Assembly (NCBI GenBank): GCA_011037195.1
Contig: JAAEAF010014399.1
Location: forward strand, 62,001-126,000
Reading direction: 5' to 3'
Source of the DNA: Triatoma infestans
Lineage: Eukaryota; Arthropoda; Insecta; Hemiptera; Reduviidae
DNA: 64,000 nt
The position numbers were made by a program, and so were the translations under genes. Numbering within the stretch: the stretch's first letter is position 1; the number at the start of each line of letters is the position of its first letter. Below are positions 1 to 11,504 of the stretch, piece after piece. The notes under the pieces were generated by a model that worked only from the letters and a program-made list of their open reading frames with translations, searched no databases and had not been told where the DNA came from.

Positions 1-595
1 AATAAATAAATGTAATCAGCAAAGTACTAAATAACTGAAAGCAATCTAGCCCATAGAACCTGTTTAAATAACAATACATCATTAACTGAAAAATTAACTA
101 CCTTGACCCGGTTATCATCTTATCTATCTGCGAATTATATATTGCAAATATCGTTTCTCTCTATAATCATTCTTTTTAAAACATTAATGCTCTAAATACA
201 CACAACCCTAAATTAGGATGGAAAAGTAGAAAGATATTAACTATGAAAGACATGTATAACTAATGTGAGACCAGACTTCATGATTTGCACAGGCTGGATT
301 ACTGATTAATTGACTCCTTAATATTACTGATGATTCTGGCTTATTGAGTGCTGATTTTAAATATGTACTATATTGTTCGTTAAAAAAAAAAACCTATAAT
401 TATACTCTCAAAACATTGGCAATAACTGAACGAACATGAGGGTATATATAATACATTGTATGGGGTAAATATTTCATTAGGCTTCTTCAGATAGCGGCTG
501 GTTGAGGTTTTTCAAGTATGACTGAGCTTTAAGTTGTATTATGTGAAAAGAATACGCTTCGTATATCTAAACAACTAGAAATCTTAGCTATTTTT
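1..595. other. AT-rich unclassified stretch
   Basis: I see no gene, tRNA-like box or recognisable mobile element here. It is presumably al intron or 3' flank. Confidence 0.4.
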
Positions 596-597
596 GA

Positions 598-797
598 TTC
601 GGTTCGACTCCAGTGCTGCCCCTTACATTTTTTCCTCCTAGGAGCGTCTACAGCTCACTGTTCGGTGATGGACAGTGTTGTTTGTAACGAGAGAGAACAC
701 TGTTTGGGGGGCCGGCAGTGCACTGAGAAAGCTCCGGGTGCCAATGACCACAGATGTTGACGCGCCTTAAATTAAAACAAAAAAAAAAAAAAAAATG
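598..797 (+). mobile_element. SINE family A, 5'-truncated copy
   Basis: Begins inside a tRNA-type head at the B box (GGTTCGACTCC). It continues with a body shared with the copies at 15660 and 31021 (TTCGGTGATGGACAGTGTTG, then CCGGCAGTGCACTGAG) and ends in a 17-A tract. The A box is missing. The apparent 72-76-residue reading frames across it are artefacts of the repeat. Confidence 0.75.
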
Positions 798-859
798 TAG
801 GTAACTGGTTCGACTGTTTCGGTAAACGTACATATAATGTACTACAAATAATGTGTTGA

Positions 860-1700
860 CGTCCATTAAATACGAAAAAAAATTTAGCGAATGATTTGTA
901 AGTGGGTGTGTGGTTTTTTCTGCACAAAAAACGGAAAACTACAGGAAGTATAAACCTGATATTCTGAATAGAGAAACAACCACACAAAGTTTTTCCGGCC
1001 AAAATACAGCAACCGGAAACGCTATTTTACTAAATGATTTTTTTTCTCTACAGTTTTTCGTAATTTTCCCGAAAAAGGCTTCTTCCTACGATTTCCTTTA
1101 AACTTCGTATACTATCTGTGCACAAAAATGTACGTTCACTTTTTACTTGAGACACTTTTCCAGGAAAATTGACTTTTTTTTGTGGAGCTTTCTAGGAAAA
1201 AAGGAGCGTTAAGCTTTCGTCTAAACTACCAGGATAGTGAATGATACTTACAGCTACACAATATTAATATACATTAGAAATATTGCCAGAATTCCCTATT
1301 TGAAGAAAATCGGTTAACCGGAAATGTGATTTTAAAGTACAAGTTTTAGAGATATTTGGAGTTCTCGAACACGACTGTAACGCGATTTCCTTTAAACTTG
1401 CAATGCTAACTGCATAGATATAACCTATCATTTCTATTTGTAATCTTTTTCGCGAAAAAAAATCATTTTTAGAAATTTGCGAAAGTTATGGCGTTAAATT
1501 TCAAATTTAAGATTAGTTCAATGATACCTGTGTTCTCTTTGTGGATTACAATGTAATCAAGTTTTACTATCTATCTGGGTAGATATCCACCATCTTTATA
1601 CTTATATTAGGACAAATGGGTAAAATTTGTCATTTTATATATAATTCAATTTATATTAGTAAGAAAAAGAGGTGTGAGTGTTTTATACCAGATTTTTTTT
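860..1700 (-). repeat. Dispersed repeat Q, near full length
   Basis: Starts at the module tccattaaatacgaaaaa and ends with the head GTGTGAGTGTTTTATACC followed by a T tract. It contains the recurring Q modules, such as taaccggaaatgtgattt and cgatttcctttaaac. Confidence 0.75.
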
Positions 1701-2442
1701 TAAATATTATTTTAACAGTATCATTGCAAACTATTGTGACTTGTTGAATAAAAAAAACAAAATAAACACAAAGACACACATGTATTAACAACATTCAGTG
1801 TAGAAAAAAAAAACCAGGTGGGTCACGATAGCACGAAATAAGGAAATAAAACGCACTGAGAGAATGTAACCAGTTTTTCCCCCCGACCACGCTCATTCTA
1901 TGTCTCCAGGTATGGGATATATTTTTGTAAAAGGAAACCCCATATAGATTATATACTACAAGAAAGGCCGGGCATGAACAAATGTTTATCCAACATGATT
2001 ATATAATATTATATATATTACTTTAGGAGGTGCTTTTGGGGGGAAGGGAAGGGGGAATAATTTTGATGGAAATCTGGACTGTTGCTCTCTATACATGGGA
2101 TAGACAAAAGTTGTTCTTTCTATAAGCGAATAGAACAACATACTGGCAGGATGCGACGAGGTAGCTCCCCCACCACCACAAAAAAGAAGGAGCCATATTA
2201 TCCTAATTTATTCTAATGGTGTAAATATGTACTGGATCTCAATTCTGGAAATATTAAAATCGTCTAAATATGGGCATTCTGTTTTCTTTACTTATAACAT
2301 ATTAAATAAAACACCTGGTGCGAAATAGTTACAAGATTTTCACTTACTAAGTTAATGAACTTGCTGGCGACCTGGCAAAAGTTAACATGTAACCTCCCCC
2401 AAAACTTCAGGGGGCTATAGATTCCCTGCAGTGCAAAAATTC
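1701..2442. other. AT-rich unclassified stretch
   Basis: Low-complexity AT-rich DNA with short G and A runs. I see no gene or recognisable element. Confidence 0.35.
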
Positions 2443-3880
2443 TAATGTGAATCACTCACACGGAGGATTCTGTACTGCGACCGTGGTGATCTATTGTACG
2501 GCCTCTGGTGCCGTAGATGAGCTTGCTCATCTCTGCACCCTCTCCAGTTCAGCTCCCTAAGGAATCACAAGATATTCCCTCCTCCCCTATTTGGTAACAA
2601 CCCAGACTATTAAATCTTCTTTGAATGACGGCATCACAGTCTGAGAGAAGATGTATCGGAGTTTCCTCCATTTCCCCACAGAATCTGCATGTGCCACCAC
2701 CTTGTAGCCCGAGCTTCCTCAGGTGTCCCTGAGTCTGCAGTGCCCCGTAAGAAATCCCGTAAGAATACGGATCTTGTTCTTACTCAGACTGATGCAGGCC
2801 TTCGACCTTTCCTGGTTATAGCCTCCCAGACAGACCTTGACCTGCCTCAGTCCCGGGAGAGTGTTCCAGAGACGAGCTCTTTTCGCCACCTCCTCTTTCT
2901 TGATTTCTTCTAAGATTGCTTGATCGCTGACAGCGCAAAAGGGCTCTGGCCCCAAGAGAGGAGATGCAGCGCCTTCTTTTGCCAGGGAGTCGGTCGCCTC
3001 ATTACCTTCCACGCCGACGTGTCTGGCACCCAGAATAGGGTGACTTTATTTCTTTGCCTAGGTCGTTAAGCTCACCTAGGCATTCCCATACCATTTTAGA
3101 ACTGATAACATAGGCACTCAGTGCTTTAATGGCAGCCTGGCTATCGGATAGGATAACTGATCCCCTGATTCCGATATCCCCTGTCGAGGCTCAACTGAAC
3201 GCACCTTCCAATAGCGTGAATTTCCGCCTAGAAGATGCTGGGAAACATGCCCATGGGTTCCCATTTGGATCTAAGCCAAACACCCCTGCCCCGGTTCCTT
3301 CGAGGGTATTAGACCAACCGTATTGGTAGCATGCTTACTAATACTAGCCAGGGCGGATCCTTCGCTCTACTCCCTTTTCGTACTTAGCTTCGAAGAAAAA
3401 TTTCTAACGAAACTATATTTCTTGGTCATACTATCCGTAGGAAGGTGCCAGGGGAGGGAGCCGGCAGAAGGAAATGTCCTCTCCCTAGAGCTTAGCCCAT
3501 ATCCCCCACGCCCCCCCTTGAGATTCTGAGGAGGGTTCTCTTCGCCACCCTTTCCACGACCAGGTGGAGCGGTGTGTGATTAAGAATGACTTCAATCCCG
3601 GCCGTGGGACACGTCCTCATTGCTCCCGTCGTTCAGAGGCACGCAAGGCGCTGTACTTTGTCAAGAGTTTTCTTGAACTTCTCAATCTTTGTTCTGCTAT
3701 ACTACGCTACCGCGGGATAGGTGATGATCAGTCTCACCATCATGGTGTACAACGACCTTCTCTAATTCCAATTAATACAATTTAATTAACACATTTTTTT
3801 TAGAATTGCAAAATTTACAATGCTCAGTCGGGCCGTAAAAAAAAGAGTTCCCCCCACGAAAAAAAAACACGCTCTGAGAA
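2443..3880 (+). repeat. Dispersed repeat Q head, split by a LINE
   Basis: The Q head AATGTGAATCACTCACACG (2443-2463) is followed by the LINE at 2464-3753. The next Q module (ttctctaattccaattaata) resumes at about 3754. The split shows that the LINE inserted into an existing Q copy. Confidence 0.65.
2464..3753 (-). mobile_element. I/R1-type non-LTR retrotransposon, 3' end with RNase H remnant (decayed)
   Basis: Reads on the minus strand. From high to low coordinates, the translation shows the post-RT segment (KVQRLACL, ITGAMRTCPTA-like and LNHTPLHLVVERVAKRTL). An RNase H domain follows (SDSQAAIKALSAYVIS, then FWVP and VEGNEATDSLAKEG at about 2960-3015). Last comes a cysteine-containing tail (CRFCGEMEETPIHLLSDC) near 2610-2700. 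These blocks order as in RNase H-bearing LINEs. Frameshifts and stops break the frame, so it is a 5'-truncated dead copy. It ends without a clear poly(A) and sits inside a Q repeat. The longest clean stretch is 2719-3012. Confidence 0.85.
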
Positions 3881-4305
3881 ATCTCCCCCCCCGAACAAAT
3901 GGATTTTTCTTATTAGTGTCTTGTGATATATGTGTAGAGAGAGAACAACATATGGATGATTAGTATCGTGCGATATCGATAAGCGATAGCGTGTTTATTA
4001 TTGGTATGCAACTGGGCTTATTTGTAAGTTACTAATAATTTTTAATCATAACCATTATTTAGTTAATAATACTTTATAGCTTGTTAATCATATATTAAAA
4101 AAAAATTAAAATAAATTAAAAAAAAAAAAAGAACATTTGAACCAGCAAACCTTTAAATGGGACAATATATAGCTAATTATAAGGCCTTCAAGTACCCAAC
4201 CTTTTTAAAACACTATTATTCAATACTAAATAATACTTATTCACTTCATAAATTATTACTTATATAGTCATAGACAGACACTGATTGCATCTATTGTAAA
4301 CTTAC
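3881..4305. other. AT-rich unclassified stretch downstream of the al micro-exon donor
   Basis: Contains A tracts and AT-rich sequence. No homeodomain continuation (VWFQNR) was found on the minus strand here. Confidence 0.4.
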
Positions 4306-4351
4306 TTGTATACGAGCTTCCGTCAGTCCTATCTTCATCGCCAGCTCCTCT
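4306..4351 (-). CDS. al: aristaless homeobox gene, 46-nt micro-exon (homeodomain residues 31-46)
   Basis: A 46-nt exon too short for ordinary ORF calling. The acceptor (tgttgcag) ends at 4352 and the donor gtaagt starts at 4305. Its first base A completes the Arg codon left open by the exon ending at 26467. It then reads EELAMKIGLTEARIQ, and the exon ends exactly on a codon boundary. This supplies the end of helix 2, the turn and the start of recognition helix 3. The boundary after residue 46 coincides with the well-known 46/47 intron of paired-class homeoboxes, so the next exon should begin VWFQNR. I searched 1-4305 on the minus strand by eye for that motif and did not find it, so the 3' exon probably lies outside the window. 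Frame, splice sites and protein agreement together make this call strong despite its size. Confidence 0.92.
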
Positions 4352-4626
4352 CTGCAACATTTTATTATCATTATTATTATATCTACTTCTGTTTTTCTAA
4401 AATAATTGATATTTATACAGATTTTTATCAAACTAACATATTGTAATAATTGTAAATTGTTATGTTTTGTTTAATTGTAGAATCCTACTCAGAACCACCC
4501 AGAAAAACGCAAGGATGTACTTATAGGGAACAATTTTTTTTTTAGAAATCAGAACCACTGTGCCTCTTTATGGGATAAACAAGAATGGTTTTTCTCCTAC
4601 GTTGTACCTCCCGCCCCCTCACAAAA

Positions 4627-5200
4627 AAAATCTGGTCATAAAAGCTTAGACCACTTTCTCATACTGCAGTAATCGCTTCTATAAAAAAATGACACTTTTT
4701 TTTGATAACATTGAATCTTTAATCATTTAGTTCTCCTAACTCCCACCACATGGCGGAGTTTCACCACACAGTGGTACTGTTTCATAGAGAGAAACTTTTA
4801 ATGTCTCAGCTGCTCTACAGAACTCCCAAAAAATCCCAATTTCTGCAAAACAAAAAAAAATTCAAATGAAAATAATAGGTTTTCATGAGTCTAGGATACA
4901 TGACAAGTTTTAGGAAAATCTTTCGAGTCATTTTCAAGAAAATCGTGAAAAACTAAAAAAAAAAAAAAATCATTCTGAATTACACCTATATCCGATTAAT
5001 CGAGTTTTTTTTTTATAAACTTCATATCTTTTAAAAATCTCCTCCCCCCCAAATCATTAAACCTGGAAAAGAAACTTTCAAACATAAGATTTTGTTTGAG
5101 GCAATTACCAAAAAATTTGAAACAATCTTTACAGAGAAGCCATATTTCGGTGGTTGTTGATGGTTTTGATAAAAACTTTCGAGTCAGAGTGTTCTGTCTC
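4627..5200 (+). repeat. Dispersed repeat Q, degenerate copy
   Basis: A degraded head (tctggtcataaaagcttaga) and cactttctcatactgcag are followed by Q modules (gagtcattttcaagaaaatc, tccgattaatcgag). Confidence 0.5.
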
Positions 5201-5433
5201 TCTTACAAAATACACACCTACGGAGAATGAAAAGAGAGAGAGAGAGAAACACCAGGGAATAAATTCCCATTAGACAATTACCTTATATCAATATAAAAGG
5301 AAAACAAACCTATACTATACAAAATGTGGGTGGGTCCGGAATGCTGGATAACGACTGGTATTTTGTTGTGGTGGTTGGTCCCGCAGAGCTGGAAAGCATT
5401 AGAGACATTTTCCGTGATAGACTGCTTCTTTTT

Positions 5434-5477
5434 GTGGTCATTGACCGGTTTCGGGCGTTCACCCATCTTCAGGATGC
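5434..5477 (-). ncRNA. Hammerhead ribozyme-like motif, type a
   Basis: On the minus strand the core reads CTGAAGA, then a stem-loop GGGT-GAAC-GCCC, then GAAA and CCGGTC. The core spacing fits a type I hammerhead with a very short stem III, as described for Penelope-like elements. One extra T lies between the core and stem II, and the first stem I pair is mismatched. Self-cleavage is inference. Confidence 0.45.
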
Positions 5478-5846
5478 GTTTGTCGGACAGTGTGATAACA
5501 CAGACTTGCACAGAGCAAATTCAGTTTACACACTCCAGCACAGTGTGCCGGATACAACACAATGTGTAAACATACAGCGTGTAAATTTGCCCTGTGCAAG
5601 TCTGTGTTATCACACTGTCTGACAAACGCATCGTGAAGGTGGGCGAACGCCCGAAACCTGTCGATGATCACATGAAGCAGGCTATCACGGAAAATGTCTC
5701 TAAAGTCTGGTATGTTATCTGTCGTAGCATGCGTATTGATTTTGTTCCTGTTCGGTTTCAGATTTTCATCCATCGTCAAAGCAAATTTACCAAGTTCAAC
5801 GTAATTTAGATTTCCTTGAAGTGAACTCTCTACACGAACTTGGTGA

Positions 5847-5890
5847 ATTTGCTCTGACGATAGATGAAAATCCGAAGCCGGTCAGGAACA
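5847..5890 (+). ncRNA. Hammerhead ribozyme-like motif, type b (decayed)
   Basis: CTGACGA is followed by AGAT-GAAA-ATCC, then GAAG instead of GAAA, then CCGGTC. The changed GAAA suggests a dead copy. Confidence 0.35.
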
Positions 5891-5950
5891 AAATCAATAT
5901 GCATGCTACGACGGATAAAATACCAGATACTATACTGCACACTTTAAAAT

Positions 5951-7270
5951 ACACAATGATTTATACAAAATAAACTTTAGGTATATATAAATGACACACA
6001 AACAAAAATTAATACAGTAAATTAAATTACAAAAGAATTTGAGGCTCTTGAAGTCAAATAAATGTTCATATAGTTTGTTTTTAAAAGCTGTGTTTTGGAG
6101 CTGTCATCGATATAGGTAAAGAGTTCATAAAATTTACTGCCCCCAAATAATAAAGGATCTTTGATAGGTCATAATGCGAAGTACTAGTATTACTAATTCA
6201 GTCAACTCAGTTCTGGTTAGTCTTTTTTTTTTAACATTAGACTTGAAAACAAAAAAATTACGTGGAGGCGCCAGGGTGTTTAGACAATTATACCTAAAAA
6301 CTATGTTCTCCTATTTTTCACGATTTAACCAATGAAAAGATAGAAGGTGAGATAGAGTTAGGTGTTCACTTTCCTAAGCTTTAGTGCTCTCTGCACAAAT
6401 GGGGTTATTATAAACCAAAAAAGCAATAATTTAGGTGAGAAAACGCAAGGGTTGAAATGAGTAGTTTCGGGAGCAAGGGTAAAACGCCTGAAATATGTCG
6501 ATGATGACCTCACTGGAGAAAAACTTTCCTGTCTTTAATTTGTACAAATATATAATATAATTGCAAGGAGGGTTAGCTATTTGACACAAATATTACCTTA
6601 CAAAGAACTAAATATCGGAATCTCGGAGCTTACCGATCATATCTGAATAATGAATTTTAAGTATGAGAAAAACTGTGATTACGAATTTCTCCCTGAAATA
6701 TGATATCATTAAATATTTCATAGTTCCGCCATTGTGTTAAAATTACAAAAATAAAATAAAATCGAGCAAAAAAAAAAAAAAATTGCGAAAAAAAGAACGA
6801 GAAAAATTCCAAAAGAGTTTGAAGGAAATTAGTGAAAGAGAGGAAATTTAAAGAGAAAGTCAACAGTGATTCACAGCTCATTTCTATTTTCTTTTTTGAG
6901 CCTTGAACAAGAAATAAATAACTTTACCGGATTAACAAACACTCTAAATACCTAACTTATGACGACATTATTTTTTTATTCTTTATAGTTCAAAAAACCG
7001 GTTTAAGTTAATAAATAACATAATCATTACATTACAGTTAAGATTATAAAAAAAAAAGTTGACTGATTAGTGTACCATTAAAAAATACAGTAGTGATTTT
7101 ATGAGCTTATTAAAAATTAGTAAGAATAAAATTTTTAGTTTCTTATGTATTTATCACTGAAGCTTGTCAGTTTTTTTTTTTTATTCTGTTTATCGGTGGT
7201 TTTTTTATTTGTTTAATTTTCACGTGTCGAAAAACGGTTCGTCTTTTCGTACTTTTTTACAAAACGAAAA
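5951..7270. other. AT-rich unclassified stretch
   Basis: Contains A and T tracts and no supported gene. A 74-codon open frame at 6657-6881 on the minus strand is compositionally biased (Phe-rich from T tracts) and is not credible. Confidence 0.4.
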
Positions 7271-7274
7271 AAGA

Positions 7275-8165
7275 AATCTGGTGTGAAACACTCATACGAC
7301 TATCCCTAGATTATTCTCAATATGGTTTATAATTTATGATTTATTAAATTTTTACATATAACTGAAAATGCATTATAGAATGCACCAGAAATATATTAAA
7401 GTTGTAATTCGGAGTAAACGGATTTTCTGCAAGGCCACACATTAAATTCTTAGTAATACTGTATACAGTTTTTAGACAATAGAATCGTATGTTATATTGA
7501 AATGGCATTTCAAATAGAAGTTCTTTAGTATAATTAGTTGCTACACCAAGTTTTTAAGGAATACGTTGGAGTCTTTTTCGAGAAAATGGCAAAAAACAGA
7601 CAAATTCGATCCATTCAATTAAGTGGTATATCTGGTCGACCGATTTTGAAAACAACCTTATTGATTGATATGTTCTCTGCTACAATTTGAATGAAATACA
7701 AAGTTTAAGCTTTCTGCTATATTCCGTTTTTATTATGCTGGCCACATACACACAGGTCTACGTCTCTAATCACTTAGTATCATGGCGTCTTTAAAGTAAC
7801 TTAATACTGAAGGTAGAAAGTGTACAATGTACAGAAATGGCACTTTATAGGAAAAAGATTAACGGTGTAACAACTTGGGGACCCTTTGAAATAAAATCAA
7901 TTTTTTTAGTTAAATTTTTTATCATAAAAATGATTGGTGTTTATGTACGTAGTAAGTATAACGAAAAATCATTGGAGCTATTTTTGAGAAAAGTGCGGAA
8001 ACAAATACAACCCGTATAGAAAAGTCGCACTTGTGTTGGAAGAATTTTTTACACACAATCGTAATAGGTGGGGTAGTGTTTCTAATTTTGGAATATAAAG
8101 TTGGAACATTCTGCGATTTTTCAGTTGTAAGATATTTCGTTTTTCATTTCCTCTGTTTGTGAGGG
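7275..8165 (+). repeat. Dispersed repeat Q, near full length, degenerate
   Basis: Starts at the head TCTGGTGTGAAACACTCATA and continues through Q modules (tatattgaaatggcattt, ttggagctatttttgagaaa). Confidence 0.65.
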
Positions 8166-8189
8166 AGAGGAAAAGAGAGAGCCTAAACT

Positions 8190-8385
8190 AAAAACAGGTT
8201 GACTTTCTCTTACTGCTCTACGTGGCAGTATTGAATCATGTCAAATTTCGGAAGTTGTTTTTTCACCGGAAATACAATTTTGAGATCCTCTCAGTACAAA
8301 ACACACACACAATATAACACCATCGCAGCTTATCAGATGGTGAAGATTTCGACAAATTCATCAACCGGAAGTTAATCTTAAGTTT
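8190..8385 (-). repeat. Dispersed repeat Q, tail fragment
   Basis: Contains tgactttctcttactgctc, then gtattgaatcatgtcaaatt and caccggaaatacaattttga. This is the Q tail in reverse orientation, facing the copy at 7275-8165. Confidence 0.6.
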
Positions 8386-9399
8386 TTTAATCTTAAATAT
8401 TATTTAATCCTCTTATAAATAAACAATAAAAAACAAGTTGTTAACAGACATACACACATGACACACACGTATATAACTGGATCTGATTAAAAATATGTTA
8501 ATTGAAAAACTAATAATAATAATGCTGTAAGTAAACAATTTTACGGACTGTTGAGTTTATTTGCAATTCGGTTCACAGTTCCTATTTCTTTATTTGTATA
8601 TTAATTTAATTTATGTACTTATATATATATATATATACACTCAGCAAGAATATATGAATCACGTGCCACTGAATACATGATTATGAATTCATTGCATATT
8701 TTTATCTTTATAATTTTATAAATATATAGATAGAAATAATTTCATAATTTTTATTGCATACTGTAATTTAATAATAGTTTATGCTAATTGTAAATTCATT
8801 ATGCAAAGGAATGCAATTTTCTCATGGTCATTCGTATGCACTCTATGTCAAATACTAATTAAATAATGTCCAGATATATATATATATAAACTATTAAATT
8901 TTTTGTTGTTGTACATTAAGCATAAAAAAAAAAAATCATGGCAAATGAGTGCATCACATCATAAATGCAGAAAGGATGTTATATGTATTTTTATTATATG
9001 GAACCGTTTTCTTTTTTTTTTCATCCAGTTCGCCCACCCATACTCATAGAAAGGTGTTTTCGCATTGGTTATTTTAATATTTATTTACATAGCTGTTATT
9101 TAATAATCACTTTACATAAGAAAATATTTTAATGAAATTCTATAACTCTTTTTTTTCTTTTCTTATTTTCTCCTACTTCATGTCTTGAGGTCCCCTGAAG
9201 ACGAAAAAAAATCTTATTTAGTAGTATGTATGTATGTGAACAAAATATCTCAAAATTGAAAACTCGTACGTATTATTTTTAAGTATTTTTTAGCTAATTT
9301 AATAAATAAAATATAATAATACTAATCTTTGCAGAAATCATCAGAATAATTTACGTATAACTCAGAATTTTTTTTTTCCCCAGAGAGTTGTACAAACAG
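8386..9399. other. AT-rich unclassified stretch
   Basis: AT dinucleotide runs lie at about 8620-8637 and 8874-8888. No gene or recognised element. Confidence 0.4.
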
Positions 9400-9414
9400 A
9401 GAACTGATGATTGA

Positions 9415-9540
9415 TGAATATGTGGATGGGTCTGCAAGTTGAATAACATCTGATATTTTATCCATCATACCATTATATTTCGAATTTTCATCCATCGTCA
9501 GAGTAAATTTTTCAAGTTCGTATAGAGAGTTCACTCGACA
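9415..9540 (-). repeat. Hammerhead-type b repeat unit, decayed
   Basis: On the minus strand it reads CTGACGA, GGAT-GAAA-ATTC, then GAAA, but the ACCGGTC segment has been lost. The flanks (aagttcgtatagagag; gaatatgtggatgggtc) match the locus at 39528. Confidence 0.55.
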
Positions 9541-9599
9541 CTTGTATAACTTGATGAAATAACTTGTTTGAAATATATAACTGAAAAATAGTTTTACTA

Positions 9600-10460
9600 C
9601 GTCTCGGCCTTGGGTGTTTCACAGTCAACTACCTCTGTTGGCCCTATGTGAGGAGGGGGTGTAGTATACCTATCAGTGATGGGGATTGGGTATATCTTTA
9701 GATTAGATTAGATTCGAGCAGGGAGCGCAAACCTCATTCCACTGCAACCTACAATAAGAGGTCTATTGTGGATCCTCTAAAATTATAGCAAACCCCTTGG
9801 CTTCGCCCTCTTAATCAGGCCTAGCAAAGCTGAGAGCGGTTCCGTCATGAAGCTCATTGATTCGGGATTGCTGGTCCTCAGTTGAAGAAACCTTGTCCTC
9901 GCCAGACCGGTATACTCACAAAGGATGTGTGTCGGGGTTTTCTCCTCAGTCTTGCAGAATCGGCATAACGCGTAATTAGCAAGTAACAAGTGGTACATGT
10001 TAATAGACATTCAGCCTAAAATGCTCTGTTAGTAGACCTACTATTAGCCTTATATCCTTTCGGCTATGACTCAATAGATCCTGGTGAATTTAGGCAAATG
10101 TCTCTTAATAAAGAGTTTTGCCTGCCTCTGTCGTCTGCTTCTCTCAGTACAGACACTGTACTTCTATCCAACCCTTGATAGAGTTTGAATTAGGCTCTTC
10201 GATAACCCGCAGAAGGGTTCGGGGCCTATAAAGGTATCCTTCGAACCTTCCCTCGCCAGGGCAGCCGCCCTTTCGTTTTCCAGAAACCCCGATGACCCAG
10301 CACCCAGGCGAGTGTCAGCTTGTTCCGAGCACCCACCCCGGTGAGGACAGTTAGGCTATCCCACAACATAGACTGGTATATCTTCAGGGACGCCAAGATT
10401 TCTTTGAAGAAACAGCTGGTATCCAATTCTTTCCTATGGGATGTCTCTATACAACAAAGT
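9600..10460 (-). mobile_element. I/R1-type LINE 3' end (decayed RNase H and cysteine tail)
   Basis: Minus-strand translation shows an RNase H C-terminal segment (LTLAWVLGHRGF, about 10280-10330) and then a CRFCKTEEKTPTHILCEYTG tail (about 9900-9990). This is the same domain order as the LINE at 2464-3753, but a distinct lineage close to the one at 57060. Frameshifts separate the blocks. The 3' untranslated part extends to about 9600 without poly(A). Confidence 0.8.
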
Positions 10461-10707
10461 GACAAATTTTTTATTCAAACTTGGACATTTTTATTAAATA
10501 TTTAGTGTATGTGGCTCGGTCAGCTCTCAGTAAAACTTCTAATGGAAATTTGAAGCAAAAATATAACTCACATTCCACCAAAATCCCCATTAAGAAAAAA
10601 GTGATTCAAATAAAATCGATAAATTTATATCTGTGCAGATATACTTCAAATTAAAAAGAGAAAAAAAATCGTTCGAGCCGGTATACGCGCAAATCCATCC
10701 CCCCTTA

Positions 10708-11492
10708 AATCTAATGTGAAACACTCACACGACTTTCTCTTGAGGAATTTACATAGTTATAATTGACAAACTTTCTTCAAATTTTGTAATTTTTACTGAA
10801 TGATTATTTGTCTTCAATTTTATATCAATTGGAGAATCTAAACATAATAAAATGACTTTTTGACGAAACCATACACTCCCCCTCCACCTAGAACTTCTTT
10901 AAATGAACTTTCTCGGAAAAAAGTTTCAAATAAAAGTGACAGGTCTCGGTATTCATCGTTAGTGTAACAAATTGAATGAAATCCGTCGGTGATTGTACGG
11001 AGAAGATCGCAAAAAAAAAATCTGAAAAGATTATTCAGTAAAAACGCACTGTCGGTCAACCGATTTTCTTTAAACTCGGAATTTTGGCAACATATTTAGT
11101 TAAAATTAATACTATTTGGATGATAGAATCGTATAATAAACTAAAATAGCACTTTAGGGGAAAATATCACTTTATATATTATAAAGGAAGTTTCCCAGAG
11201 AAATTTAACAAAGAAAAGTTCTAGCTCATTTTATGGGTAGTTTATATAATAGGTTTAAAGAAAATCGTTGGAGCTGTTTTCGAGGAAATTGCAGAAAAGG
11301 AGGGAAAAAAATTCAGTAAATATGATTTTCCGTTTTTGACTTATGATGAACACACCCACACAGAGCAATTTCTAAAAACTACTTTTTCTAATTCAAGAGA
11401 CCTCAAATCGCATAAATCCGGTGAAAACTAGATATCGAAAATTTGACACGATTGCAATACATCCTCCTTACTAGGAGTAACAGAAAGTAAGA
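10708..11492 (+). repeat. Dispersed repeat Q, near full length
   Basis: Runs from the head (TGTGAAACACTCACACGAC) and ACTTTCTCTT to the tail gacacgattgcaatacatc and cttactaggagtaacagaaag. The Q internal modules are present in order. Confidence 0.8.
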
Positions 11493-11504
11493 AAGAAAAA
11501 ACAC

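Larger units (their letters stand above)
5310..5935. repeat. Double inverted repeat built from hammerhead-like units
   Basis: Two palindromes lie side by side. In the first, 5403-5520 is mirrored by 5580-5701. It carries type-a units (GGGCGAACGCCCGAAAC) and a shared flank (gcaagtctgtgttatcacac). In the second, 5709-5811 is mirrored by about 5837-5930. It carries type-b units (GGATGAAAATCCGAAACC) and the flank acttggtgaatttgctctga. Related units occur singly or paired at 9415, 20240 and 39528. The open frames that cross this region in both directions are symmetrical by-products of the palindromes. Confidence 0.8.

Noticed and set aside
648..866. Open frame whose peptide recurs at 15696-15932
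   Set aside because: The shared peptide is the antisense translation of SINE family A, not a conserved protein.
1..4305. Search for the next al exon (VWFQNRRAKWRK)
   Set aside because: No minus-strand match was seen by eye; the exon is probably beyond the window.
5278..5809. Overlapping open frames on both strands reading KRILKMGERPKPVNDH-like peptides
   Set aside because: They arise because the palindromic ribozyme-type repeat is read from both sides. The frames are symmetric, short and unconserved among copies.
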